In this document: piece by piece, positions 9,613 through 18,395 of the stretch | Position numbering within the stretch: the first letter of the stretch is position 1 | How the letters are laid out: the number at the start of each line of letters is the position of its first letter | Source: an uncultured Actinomyces sp. | GTDB taxonomy: Bacteria > Actinomycetota > Actinomycetes > Actinomycetales > Actinomycetaceae | Assembly (NCBI GenBank): GCA_900545825.1 | Contig: URAS01000011.1 | Coordinates: forward strand, 37,940 to 101,939 | DNA length: 64,000 bases | Direction of reading: 5' to 3' | Position numbers and translations under genes: made by a program | The notes under the pieces: model-generated | Database searches by the model: none | What the model was told of the DNA's origin: nothing | Seen by the model: the letters and a program-made list of their open reading frames with translations, nothing else

Positions 9613-10782
9613 TCACGCGGTCTTCACCGGCTCTGCTTCTTTGAAGGTCAACAGCTTGTCCCGATAGTACTCATACTGCTTGCGCCGGGCCTCCAGCTCC
9701 GCCTCCAACTCCGCCTCCAACTCTTTGAAGCTATCAAGAATTCGAACGATCTCCTTCTGTTCCTCCTGCGGGGGAGAAGGGACCATAATCTTCGAAGCCA
9801 CTCTTCTCCATTGTCTCGAATGTTCCTGTGGCTTACGGAGGACGGTTCCCATAAGATGATAGTAAAACCTGAGGGTCACGGGCGAACTATCCACCGCTCG
9901 CAGCATCTTCATAGCAGACGATTTCGCTTTAAACGGAAAATCAACCCACTTAAAGTCTGTCGTAAAATCGTCAAAAATGATCACTGGCGATTCACTAGAG
10001 GCAAGACAGATTCCCTCATCCTCTTGCGTATACCCCAAGATGAAAGTCTGGCCGGCGGTCAATACTGGCGTCGGGAACGAATCGTCATATTCTGTCGAGC
10101 ATACCAAATACTTCGTCGGCTGCTCATATTGCACGACATCCCCAAGCTGAACCTGCGGCACTCCGCCCGGGGAGCGACGATCGGTATCCTCGAAAATCCA
10201 GTTACGGTAGTACTCATATTGCCTCCGCCTGACTTCGAGCTCAGCCACCAGCTCCACCTCCAGCTCCGCGAAGCTGTCGAGGATCCGAACGATCTCATCC
10301 TGCACCTCACGCGGAGGAACGGGAATGACGTATCGCATTATATCCTCTTTGTTTCCACGCGGCATCTTCCCGCCCTTTGAATGCTGCATGTTATACAAAA
10401 AGAAAGCATCGGAGGAGAGAAGATAATACAAGAACTGCGAGGAGACCCGGCCATTGAAGCCACCGGTCGGTCGAATACAGAGCACATCGCCACTACATCC
10501 ACCAGAATTATCCGCAAGCCATATCTTTTTTAAGTAAGGCCTGATGTTGCCAAGCAAAACATCCCCAGCACGATATCCCGTCAGCATCTTCGTATTGGCA
10601 GAGTAGTGGGCTGACACCTTTCCAAGCTTATTTGGCAGAAGATTATCTACACCAACAAAGCTCTCGCCATTCAAGTCTGACGCCCGAACCCGATCTGGCG
10701 AATATGCGGCAACATCCCCAAGCGGAACGTGTGGCACCCCGCCCGGGCAGTGCTTCTTGATGAGGTCGTCGATCGTGCTCAT
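9613..10782 (-). CDS. hsdS: Type I restriction-modification specificity subunit
   Basis: Chooses the bipartite DNA target. The 389-residue protein has two target-recognition domains, each introduced by a near-repeat (PGGVPHVPLGDV, PGGVPQVQLGDV) and each closed by a coiled-coil repeat: EIVRILDSFAELEVELVAEL near residue 165 and EIVRILDSFKELEAELEAEL near 345, both followed by an RRxQYEYYR-type segment. Its start overlaps the hsdM stop by 4 bp (ATGA). Base composition is clearly lower in GC within the TRDs than in hsdM and hsdR, as expected for exchanged specificity cassettes. Confidence 0.95.
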   Translation of the reverse strand: MSTIDDLIKKHCPGGVPHVPLGDVAAYSPDRVRASDLNGESFVGVDNLLPNKLGKVSAHYSANTKMLTGYRAGDVLLGNIRPYLKKIWLADNSGGCSGDVLCIRPTGGFNGRVSSQFLYYLLSSDAFFLYNMQHSKGGKMPRGNKEDIMRYVIPVPPREVQDEIVRILDSFAELEVELVAELEVRRRQYEYYRNWIFEDTDRRSPGGVPQVQLGDVVQYEQPTKYLVCSTEYDDSFPTPVLTAGQTFILGYTQEDEGICLASSESPVIIFDDFTTDFKWVDFPFKAKSSAMKMLRAVDSSPVTLRFYYHLMGTVLRKPQEHSRQWRRVASKIMVPSPPQEEQKEIVRILDSFKELEAELEAELEARRKQYEYYRDKLLTFKEAEPVKTA

Positions 10783-12344
10783 CGGGTGCCCTCCAGGTCT
10801 TTGACGATGGCGTCGATCTGGGTGCGCAGCTCGGCCTGGCGGGCCACGATGCGGTCGAGTTCGGCGTTGAGTTGGTCGATGTCGACGACCTCGCGGGTAT
10901 CTTCCTGTTCGACGTAGGAGGAGACGGAGATCGTATACTCGTTCTCGCCAATCGCCGAGTTCGGGACCAACGCGGTGACGTAGTCTTCCTCGGTGCGCGC
11001 CTCGTACTTGTTGACGATCCAGTCGCGCTGGGCCTCGTTGAGCTTGTTCTTGTTGCCCTCGCGGACGAACTGCTTCGACGCGTCGATGAACAGCACCGAG
11101 TTGTCGCGCTTCGACTTTTTCAACACGATGACGCAGGTGGCGATCGTCGTCCCAAAGAACAGGTCGGGCGGCAGTTGAATCACCGCGTCGACATAGTTGT
11201 TGTCGATCAGATACTTGCGGATCTTCTGCTCCGCGCCGCTACGATAGAGCACCCCCGGGAACTCAACGATTGCGGCCGTACCGTCCTCGGACAGCCACGA
11301 CAGCATGTGCATCGTGAATGCCAGGTCGGCCTTCGCCTGCGGAGCCAGCACGCCAGCGGGCGCGAAACGCTCGTCGTTGATCAACAGCGGGTTGGACTTG
11401 CCCTCCCACTTGATCGAATACGGCGGGTTCGACACGATCGCTTGGAACGGCTGATCGTCCCAATGCTGCGGGTCGGTCAGGGTGTCACCGTGGGCGATCG
11501 AGAACTTCTCGTAGTTCACGTTGTGGAGGAACATGTTGATACGAGCCAGGTTGTAAGTGGTCAGGTTAATTTCCTGGCCATAGAACCCGCCGACGTTGTC
11601 GCGTCCCAGGATCTTGGCGAACTTCAGCAACAGTGAACCCGAGCCGCAGCACGGGTCATACACCTTATTGATGCGCGTCTTACCCAGCGACGCGATTCGG
11701 GCCAACACCTCGGAAACCTCTTGCGGGGTGAAAAACTCTCCCCCAGATTTGCCAGCCGCCGAGGCGTACATCGTCATGAGGTACTCGTAGGCGTCGCCGA
11801 ACAGGTCGATCGTGTTGTCCTCGAAGTCACCCAGTGGCAGATCACCGACGGCGTCAAGAAGCTTGACCAGCTTCTCGTTCCGCTTCGCAACCGTCGACCC
11901 CAGCTTGGCACTGTTGACGTCGATGTCGTCAAACAAGCCCTTGATGTCCTGCTCGGAGTCGGTACCGATAGCCGAGCCTTCAATCGCCTTGAAGACACCC
12001 TCGAGAGTCTCGTTCAGATTCTCGTCCTGCGCGGCGCGGGCACGGACGTTCGCGAACAACTGCGACGGCAGAATGAAGAAGCCCTTTTCGTCGACCGTCG
12101 TCTTGCGGCCGACCTCAGCGCTCGCGTCGTCCAAGCTGGCGTAGTCGAAGCCCGTGGCCCCGGCCTCGCGCTCCAGGAGGTTGAGGTACGCCGTCAAGTT
12201 CTCGGAGATGAACCGATAGAACAACATACCCAGCACATACGCCTTGAAGTCCCAGCCGTCGACGCTGCCCCGCAGATCGTTGGCAATCCGCCAAATTGTG
12301 CGATGCAGCTCGGCTCGCTGCAGCTCCTTCGATGCCTCTTCCAT
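10779..12344 (-). CDS. hsdM: Type I DNA N6-adenine methyltransferase subunit
   Basis: Methylates adenine in the target set by HsdS. The 521-residue protein has an N-terminal helical HsdM domain (residues 10-170), the SAM-binding motif DPCCGSG at 230-236, and the catalytic NPPY at 306-309. It is the first gene of hsdM-hsdS-hsdR. The start follows an AAGGAGGGCACG ribosome site. The upstream region contains a palindrome at 12393-12417 and three hairpins at 12498-12670. Confidence 0.97.
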   Translation of the reverse strand: MEEASKELQRAELHRTIWRIANDLRGSVDGWDFKAYVLGMLFYRFISENLTAYLNLLEREAGATGFDYASLDDASAEVGRKTTVDEKGFFILPSQLFANVRARAAQDENLNETLEGVFKAIEGSAIGTDSEQDIKGLFDDIDVNSAKLGSTVAKRNEKLVKLLDAVGDLPLGDFEDNTIDLFGDAYEYLMTMYASAAGKSGGEFFTPQEVSEVLARIASLGKTRINKVYDPCCGSGSLLLKFAKILGRDNVGGFYGQEINLTTYNLARINMFLHNVNYEKFSIAHGDTLTDPQHWDDQPFQAIVSNPPYSIKWEGKSNPLLINDERFAPAGVLAPQAKADLAFTMHMLSWLSEDGTAAIVEFPGVLYRSGAEQKIRKYLIDNNYVDAVIQLPPDLFFGTTIATCVIVLKKSKRDNSVLFIDASKQFVREGNKNKLNEAQRDWIVNKYEARTEEDYVTALVPNSAIGENEYTISVSSYVEQEDTREVVDIDQLNAELDRIVARQAELRTQIDAIVKDLEGTR

Positions 12345-12392
12345 CGTGCCCTCCTTGTTGACTTGAGCAATACCCGTTCATAGTAACGAGAG

Positions 12393-12417
12393 GCACTGAC
12401 ACTTATGGTGTCGGTGC
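12393..12417. promoter_or_regulatory. Palindrome upstream of hsdM
   Basis: GCACTGACAC, five bases, GTGTCGGTGC: nine of ten arm positions pair. It lies 49 bp upstream of the hsdM start codon, a suitable position for an operator controlling the RM operon. No cognate regulator gene is visible nearby. Confidence 0.45.
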
Positions 12418-12497
12418 AGAATCATCACAGGTTCGGCGGCACGATGCCGGTCGTCTCGGCACGGCCCGCGGGCGCGGCTCGGCCAGGGGCTGGGGAC

Positions 12498-12670
12498 GAA
12501 CTATCCGGAATTCCCGGATAGTTCACCCTGGCGGGTGGGCGCCCCGTGCGGCGCCGTGGCCAGTTATCCAGGATTCCCGGATAACTGGGGCTGGAGGGCA
12601 CGGACGCCATGGGGTCATCGAGCCTGGGCTCCTGAGCCAAAGACCAACTATTCGGGATTTCCGAATAGTT
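12498..12670. repeat. Three related inverted repeats (family C)
   Basis: Three hairpins at 12498-12524 (GAACTATCCGG/CCGGATAGTTC), 12560-12588 (CCAGTTATCC/GGATAACTGG) and 12646-12670 (AACTATTCGG/CCGAATAGTT), spaced about 62 and 86 bp apart. They share a centre close to CGGGATTCCCG, and arm changes are matched across each stem. They fill the gap of about 620 bp between hsdM and the small membrane protein. No gene is supported between 12425 and 12950. Confidence 0.8.
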
Positions 12671-12968
12671 CGAGGCCGTCGGCGGCACGACCACCCCAGC
12701 CGCATGGCCCGACCCCTGGATATAGGACACCATGCGTGTACAGAACCGGGACCTTTCGGCGGTATCGCGAGCAAAAGCGCCGATTCGTTTGGGCCGCCTC
12801 CAGCGTTCCCACCGGGAGCACCCCAGTCGTGCGGCCCAGGGGGGGCGCCGCTCCTGCCGTTGCGTGCTGCGACTGGACCCCCATCCGGACGGTTTCTCCA
12901 TGCCAGCCTCGCGACCCTTACAATCGTTCCCAGTAATCGGATCAGCCGACAGGCAAAGGAGCGCAACG

Positions 12969-13604
12969 ATGGAGGTAGGTTCTCTCGCCGACTGGTTCGG
13001 CGCCGTGGGCACGATCACCACCGGTGCCGCCGCGGTCCTCGCCGCAGTGAAGGCAAACCAAGCGGCGGACAAGGCCAACGCTCTCGCTGAACAGGCGGAT
13101 GAGCAGGCAAAGAAACGGCATGACGAAGCCCTGGAGCGTGAGGAGAAACTCGCCGAAGAAAACAGGGAACACGAGGACAGACTTACCAGAGAAAAAATCG
13201 AACACGAAGAACAAATAAACCTCGAGAGGCGCTATCTTGATATGGCGTCGCACCTACAGGCGTGGTGGGCGACCACACCTACACCTGGGACCGGTCCGGA
13301 CATATGGGGCATTATTGCTCGCAACGAAGCTGGCGGATGCTACACGTTTAGAAACGTAACGATTTATACGACACACAAGAACAACAGCAGCCGAGAATTA
13401 CAGATTTCGGTCCTGCCGCCCGGTACCTATTTTTATGAGTCTAAATCCAATGGCGGCTGGGCGTCTGCCACACCACTTGACAGCCTAGCTGGTTTTCAAC
13501 CGGTCCACACATTCAAACCCTATTGGACTATCCACCGCATAAGGTTCACCGACCCAACCGGAACCTGCTGGCAATGGGATCAAAATGGCTTCACTGCCCT
13601 ATAA
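12969..13604 (+). CDS. Small membrane-anchored coiled-coil protein, unknown function
   Basis: I do not recognise a family. The 211-residue product has a hydrophobic N-terminus (residues 6-28, WFGAVGTITTGAAAVLAAVK), then a long charged coiled coil (about residues 30-85, rich in Glu/Lys/Arg). A C-terminal beta-rich domain follows, with several Trp/Tyr and the segment WTIHRIRFTDPTGTCWQWD. The start is fixed by AAAGGAG at 12955-12961. GC content falls well below the neighbours, suggesting recent acquisition. Its place beside the hsd operon makes a defence-island accessory possible, but nothing in the sequence proves that. A short palindrome (CCTAAA-AAG-TTTAGG, 13623-13637) follows the stop. Confidence 0.75.
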   Translation: MEVGSLADWFGAVGTITTGAAAVLAAVKANQAADKANALAEQADEQAKKRHDEALEREEKLAEENREHEDRLTREKIEHEEQINLERRYLDMASHLQAWWATTPTPGTGPDIWGIIARNEAGGCYTFRNVTIYTTHKNNSSRELQISVLPPGTYFYESKSNGGWASATPLDSLAGFQPVHTFKPYWTIHRIRFTDPTGTCWQWDQNGFTAL

Positions 13605-14097
13605 CTCTACCCACACGCCCTGCCTAAAAAGTTTAGGAGACGCGTTCACCCCCTTCGAGCTGCACAAAAATAGAAGCTGTTCCGCTACCCAAACACATCA
13701 AGGCCAGAACTTACGAACAGAACAACCAAGGCGGTTCACAAACCCTCACACCAATCTCACCCATATTACAGCACCTTCCACGATATTTAAGGCAGTCCCG
13801 TCGCACACTTTTCAGGCGGTCATCGACGTATGCTAAAGTCGTAGACTTTCGAGAAGAGAATACGATTTAGGTAGGCATTTTTGCAGGCCACAAGCCGCTT
13901 TGACTCAGCGTTCCCTTTAGCCAATCCTGGTCGCCAGTGACAGCTTGGCTGGGCAGTCCAAGAGACAGCACTCCAGACGACGAAGCGACTTTGTCACACT
14001 CCCCAGCCGCCACCCTTGATACGCTCGATGCATCATCACCCGCGATCGCGAGGGCGCGGCGCGGGGGATACTTGGCCGGGCGATCGGAGGAAAAGTC
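13605..14097. other. Gene-free, lower-GC gap
   Basis: About 490 bp with no credible gene on either strand. It contains two short perfect palindromes: CCTAAA-AAG-TTTAGG at 13623-13637 and AAAGTC-GTA-GACTTT at 13835-13849. The right end carries the promoter and GGAGG site of the next gene. Confidence 0.6.
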
Positions 14098-14793
14098 ATG
14101 CACGGTGCACTCGTTTCACTGCTGGCGGCGGTCAGCCTCATCGTCCCCGCGGCCATACCCGCCGGAGTCGACACCGAAGGCACGGCGACGGTCGGGCGCG
14201 ACGGCACCGCGTCCGTATCGTTGCAGGTCACGATCGATTCGGCGACCTCGACGAAATACAACCTGACGTGCGAGCGGATCCGTAAGGACATCGAGTCGAA
14301 CTACTCGCAGCTCTCGGACCTCAAGGCGGAAACGAAGACAACGGACTCGAAGGACCTCACCTGCGCCTTCACCGGGAAAGTCGCGCCCAACGGTGACGTC
14401 GACATCGACGTCACCGCCAAGAAAGCCGTCGTCACCGTGTCCTCGCTCGACGACTTGCCCGAGCCGTACCTCGGCGACCAGTCGTCCTTCGCGCTCAAAG
14501 TCGTCATGCCCTACCCCGTCACCTCGGCCGCTCCCGAAGGCGCTACCGTCGCCGACAAAACCCTCACGCTGACGTCGCTGGACCAGGTGAAGAACCTCAA
14601 CGTCGTCGCCGAGCCCGGCACCACCGCCGGCCCCGCCACCGAAAACGCAGGCCAAGGCACGAAAATCACCGACGAGGACGCCGAGAAGCAGTCCGGCTGG
14701 GAGCGCAACAAGAACCTCGTCATCATCGGCGCCGTCATCGTCGTCGCCCTCGTCATCGGAGGCGTCGCGGGCCGCCACCGCCGCCGGAAGTAA
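14098..14793 (+). CDS. Membrane-anchored LppM-like protein
   Basis: The 231-residue protein has a signal peptide (residues 1-22), an extracellular beta-rich domain (about 25-160), a linker, a single C-terminal transmembrane helix (NLVIIGAVIVVALVIGGVAG) and a basic tail RHRRRK. The order resembles actinobacterial LppM-domain proteins (surface or secreted, mycobacterial phagosome-related), but there is no lipobox cysteine at the signal peptide, so anchoring is by the C-terminal helix. A GGAGG sequence eight to nine bases upstream fixes the ATG. It stands alone, and the four 23-bp repeats begin 18 bp after its stop. The family call is tentative. Confidence 0.7.
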   Translation: MHGALVSLLAAVSLIVPAAIPAGVDTEGTATVGRDGTASVSLQVTIDSATSTKYNLTCERIRKDIESNYSQLSDLKAETKTTDSKDLTCAFTGKVAPNGDVDIDVTAKKAVVTVSSLDDLPEPYLGDQSSFALKVVMPYPVTSAAPEGATVADKTLTLTSLDQVKNLNVVAEPGTTAGPATENAGQGTKITDEDAEKQSGWERNKNLVIIGAVIVVALVIGGVAGRHRRRK

Positions 14794-14811
14794 CGCCCGC
14801 CGAGTGCCCGG

Positions 14812-14903
14812 GGCCGGAGAAATCTGGCCCATCCGGCTGGAGTAATCCTGCACCCAGGGCTGGAATAATCCTGCAGGCAAGGCTGGAGTAATCCTGCCAT
14901 TTG
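14812..14903. repeat. Four 23-bp direct repeats upstream of an ATPase gene
   Basis: Units start at 14812 (degenerate), 14835, 14858 and 14881, exactly 23 bp apart. The three good units share GGCTGGARTAATCCTGC followed by six variable bases. The array ends 16 bp before the ATG of the DUF4143-type ATPase, as an operator array would. A 5-bp-arm palindrome TGCCA-TTTG-TGGCA overlaps its end. Confidence 0.85.
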
Positions 14904-14918
14904 TGGCACGATTGGTGC

Positions 14919-16169
14919 ATGACAGACTACGTGCCACGCATTGTCGATGCGCAATTGACCAGGGCTTTAGCCAGCTCAGGAGCCGTCCTCCTGGAGGGCG
15001 CACGCGCCACCGGCAAGACCCGCACCGCCGCCGAGTTCGCGGCCTCGCAGCTGCACCTCGACGCCACCGATTCCGAGGCACAGCTGGCACGCACCGAACC
15101 GCAGCTCGCCCTGCCCGGCGCCACCCCTCGCCTGCTCGACGAGTACCAGATGGTCCCCGGCCTGTGGAACGAGGTCCGCCACGAAGTCGATCGGCGCGGC
15201 GAGCGCGGCCAGTTCATCCTCACCGGCTCGGCGACACCAGATAGCGACCCGCTGCGACACTCCGGCGCCGGCCGCTTCCGCCACATCCTCATGCGCACGA
15301 TGACCTTCGCCGAGACCGGACACTCGACCGCCGAAGTTTCACTGCGCAGCCTTTTCACCGCCGACCAGGTGCCGCTGGCACGCTCGCAGGTCGATCTCCA
15401 CGAGGTCGTCCAGCGGATCGTGCGCGGCGGATGGCCGGGCTGGTACGACCTCGACGAGGAAGAAGCGCAAGAACAAGCCCGCAGCTACATCGCCGACATC
15501 GCCCAGCACGACGTCGTCGACGTGGCCGGGCGGAACCGGAACGCCCGGCGGCTCATGGCGTTCTTCACCGCTTTCGCCGGGCTGGTCGCGCAACCCGCCA
15601 GCTACGCGGCGATGCGCCGACGGATGCAAGCGGAGGACAACCTCGATTACGGCGAGCGCGCGCCCGGCGTCATGCTCGACCTCGCCACGCGCATGTTCAT
15701 CTGCGAAGACCAGCCGGCGTGGGCGCCGCGCCTGCGCTCGCGCACCGCGCTGATCCAGCTGCCGTCCCGGCATTTCGTCGACCCGTCCCTGTCGGCGGCG
15801 CTGCTGCGAGCCGGCAGTGCGCGCCTGTTGTCCGAGATGGAGACGCTCGGCTACCTGTTCGAGTCCCAAGTCGTCCACGACCTGCGCGTTTACGCCCAGG
15901 CGATGGGGGCACGCGGAGTCTTCCACTACCGCGACTCCAAAGCCCGCGACGAAATGGACGCCGTCGTCGAGGACGGCGAGGGCAACTGGATCGGCGTCGA
16001 GGTCAAGCTCGGCGAAGCACAGGTCGACGGCGCAGCCGCCAACCTGCTGCGCGTCAGCAAGCGGATCGCCAAGCAGTCGGCCGCCCTCGTCGTCATCACG
16101 CCGACAGGAATCGCCCACCGGCGCCGCGACGGCGTCTATGCGATCCCCCTGACAACACTGGGGGCGTAG
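14919..16169 (+). CDS. AAA ATPase with DUF4143 domain
   Basis: The 416-residue protein belongs to the COG1373/DUF4143 ATPases, often found in accessory regions and of unknown function. The N-terminal AAA_14 part has a variant Walker A (LLEGARATGKTRT near residue 25), LLDEYQ (Walker B-like) near 75 and LTGSA (sensor) near 100. The C-terminal DUF4143 part includes a Holliday-junction-resolvase-like segment with HYRDSKARDEMDAVVE...GVEVKLG (D, E-x-K arrangement). The ATG at 14919 has no clear Shine-Dalgarno; the mRNA may be leaderless or the upstream TTG (14901) used. The gene is preceded by the 23-bp repeat array. Confidence 0.88.
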   Translation: MTDYVPRIVDAQLTRALASSGAVLLEGARATGKTRTAAEFAASQLHLDATDSEAQLARTEPQLALPGATPRLLDEYQMVPGLWNEVRHEVDRRGERGQFILTGSATPDSDPLRHSGAGRFRHILMRTMTFAETGHSTAEVSLRSLFTADQVPLARSQVDLHEVVQRIVRGGWPGWYDLDEEEAQEQARSYIADIAQHDVVDVAGRNRNARRLMAFFTAFAGLVAQPASYAAMRRRMQAEDNLDYGERAPGVMLDLATRMFICEDQPAWAPRLRSRTALIQLPSRHFVDPSLSAALLRAGSARLLSEMETLGYLFESQVVHDLRVYAQAMGARGVFHYRDSKARDEMDAVVEDGEGNWIGVEVKLGEAQVDGAAANLLRVSKRIAKQSAALVVITPTGIAHRRRDGVYAIPLTTLGA

Positions 16170-16298
16170 GGGCCACGCGGCTGCGACGCCCCCAACCGCC
16201 TACGCGGTTTGCGGCACGCCGGATCACTGCCTCAGCAACCGGATCTCGAACGGTGACCCACCACGCTTGTCTGCCAGTTTACAGGCATTAAACTAACG

Positions 16299-18006
16299 AT
16301 GTCAGCTCTCAATCTGTTCCCCTGTGAGACCCTTATGACTTTCCCCACTATTCCACTATCGGCTTGGGCTAAATCTACCCTTCTGCGCTTCGGTCTTCCC
16401 GCGTTCTTTATCCTCCTGCCCGCCCATGTCATTGGCGCAGGAATTGATACTCCGGGCAGCTACCAGTGCTGGATTCTCTGCTCGACCACGTGGTTTGCCC
16501 ACTGGCTCTTCCGTAAGCTATACGGCGCGAATCCCTCACTCGAGAAGGCCAGTCGAACCTGCCGGTGGATCTGGTTCCCCGCCCTCTGAATCATCCTCTT
16601 CGGGATTATCAGCTTCTACCTGGTGATGGGCAGGGAAGACGGCTACTCGACCCCCGCGGACATATGGACAGAATCACTGCGGTTTTCGATGCAACAAGCC
16701 GGGGAAAATGGCGTATGGAAACTCTGCTTAATCCTCCTAGTCTACGCGGCAATCAGGGACGGCTCCGCCAACGCCCTGTCCCTCAAAGAGAAAGACCGAG
16801 AACGCCCCCGCTGGTTTCACCACCACCGCCCGCACCATCATTAACGTCGTTCTCGCGATCTGGGTGAGCGCCCTCGCGTCCCTCACCATCACTCCCTATA
16901 TCGGCCAGGTGCGCCAAATCCGGAACACCCACACATTCGCCTTCGCCTCGCCGACCGGGCCAGCCATCCACCACGGGATACATCTGCTCTACACGTCAGG
17001 CATCCTCGTCATCATTCCGGCCCTCGAGCTGCTCCTCTACGGGCTCACCTGGTGGGGCTTCCTCACCCGCGACGATGCCGACGACCCGCAGTCGATGACC
17101 GTCGAACTGACCGTGTGGGCCACCCGCATCATCAAAATCGTCGCCATTGCCTTCGCCTCCACGTGGGTCATTGTCGGCGTCCTCAGTCTGCTCAACGACC
17201 AGCCGGCTTCGCTGTCAACGTTCCCCGGCAACTGCGCGAGCGCCTTCGAAATCCTCGGAATCATCGTCCCGCGCGGGCATCTGGGCCTCATCGTCCTCAC
17301 CATCACCCTATTCATCGCCCAAAAACTACGGAAACTCTGGGCCAACGAAACCAAACCGAGTCACAAAGATGGCGGAACGCCCGTCAAGCTCCATTCATCC
17401 ACCGCACGAACGTTGAGCGCCTTCATCTTCTTCGCCGCGCGGATCGGCCTCGGCTATCTGTGGTACCGGTCGCGACCAACGGAAGAGTCACTGGGATCGT
17501 ACTTGTACGGCATCGAGAACCTCTTCAGATTCCTCCACGACCACCTCATCGCCCCCATTAAAAACCCCGCGACGCTGTGGGCGCACACCGCCACGTATCT
17601 CCTCGTCGTCGCCCTCATCGGCGTCGGTATCGTCCTTGCCGTGTACATCATGATCGCAATGATCAATGGCAGCGACGGCTACAGCGGTGGTGGCGGTGGC
17701 GGCGGCTCCAGCAGCAGCTCCAGCAGTTCTGGGAAAGCCAGCGAACCCCGCACCACCCTGAAGGTCGACCATTTGTTTTATAAAGAAGAGCTCACCGCCC
17801 ATAAGGGCTGGTTTACAGAAGAACTGCGGGACGACAACTCGTTCTGGCAGCTTCCCCGCGGAGAGATCGAGCGTGGCCCCTTCGGTGACGTGACCGGCGT
17901 CACCATCGACGGCAAGAAGGGCGAGGTCAAGACACCGTTATTCGGAAGCGGGAAAGACGTCTACATCGACGGCGAGTACTACGGCCACATCGACGACGAG
18001 AAATAG
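16299..18006 (+). pseudogene. Broken polytopic membrane protein gene (nonsense plus frameshift)
   Basis: Three open segments join into one sensible protein of about 568 residues with about ten hydrophobic helices. They are 16299-16586, then, after an in-frame TGA at 16587-16589 where Trp would fit (ALxIILFGIISFYLV), 16590 to about 16795. A one-base shift in the purine run near 16785-16800 follows, and the frame continues (TENAPAGFTTTARTIINVV) to 18006. The C-terminus has a Gly then Ser stretch (about 17690-17735) and a soluble domain ending YIDGEYYGHIDDEK. The last segment has a GTG at 16864 that could still initiate translation of a truncated 380-residue form. No family is recognised. Sequencing error at both sites is less likely than decay. 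Confidence 0.75.
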
Positions 18007-18102
18007 CCCAGGCTCGGCCACGAAGGATCGAGCGTGTGGGACGCAGCAGGACGTGTGGCGTCCCCGCGGCGCCCTCGGGCTGGGCAGGCGCACGCCCCCG
18101 GG

Positions 18103-18190
18103 ATGAACGTGATCTTATTTGGTCACGTTCACCGGTTTGGGGGCTTGAACGTGATCAAAGCGGACAAAAAGATCACGTTCACGGGGTGGG
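18103..18190. repeat. Family B inverted repeat, copy B1 (two hairpins)
   Basis: Hairpin 1 is TGAACGTGATC/GGTCACGTTCA around TTATTT. Hairpin 2 is TGAACGTGATC/GATCACGTTCA around AAAGCGGACAAAAA. A tail CGGGGTGGGGG follows. It lies between the pseudogene and tRNA-Lys. Confidence 0.88.
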
Positions 18191-18245
18191 GGCGGGCGGG
18201 AGCGCATGCGGAGACGCGCCGCACCCGGAAACGGGCAGAAAATAG

Positions 18246-18318
18246 TGCGCCCACAGGGGCTCGAACCCTGGACCCGCGGATTAAAAGTCCGCTGCTCTAC
18301 CAACTGAGCTATAGGCGC
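18246..18318 (-). tRNA. tRNA-Lys (anticodon TTT)
   Basis: The minus strand gives a full cloverleaf of 73 nt: acceptor GCGCCTA/TGGGCGC (one G-T pair), D-arm AGCTCAGTTGGTAGAGC, anticodon loop CTTTTAA with TTT anticodon, T-arm with GGTTCGAGCCC and discriminator A. CCA is not encoded. No attachment-site duplication was noticed next to it. Confidence 0.96.
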
Positions 18319-18395
18319 AACGTCGCTAGTGTAACCGAGGGCGCCCGTCCTCGCGCAAACTGGCGCCAATCATGGGCTCCCGGGAGCCGCGCGGC

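Noticed and set aside
12425..13078. A 217-codon minus-strand frame over the three hairpins
   Set aside because: Its codons are dictated by the hairpins, it has no ribosome site, and it runs antisense into the supported 211-residue gene.
14812..14903. CRISPR array
   Set aside because: Only four units with 6-bp variable parts and no cas genes; spacing of 23 bp is too short for repeat plus spacer.
16587..16589. TGA recoded as tryptophan or selenocysteine
   Set aside because: Other genes in the window end with TGA, no SECIS-like element is evident, and a separate frameshift follows, so decay is simpler.
16785..16800. Programmed ribosomal frameshift
   Set aside because: No slippery heptamer with a downstream stem is evident, and the upstream nonsense codon would already stop translation.
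18246..18318. tRNA-Lys as an integration site for the accessory region
   Set aside because: No integrase gene and no duplicated tRNA 3' end were found within the window.
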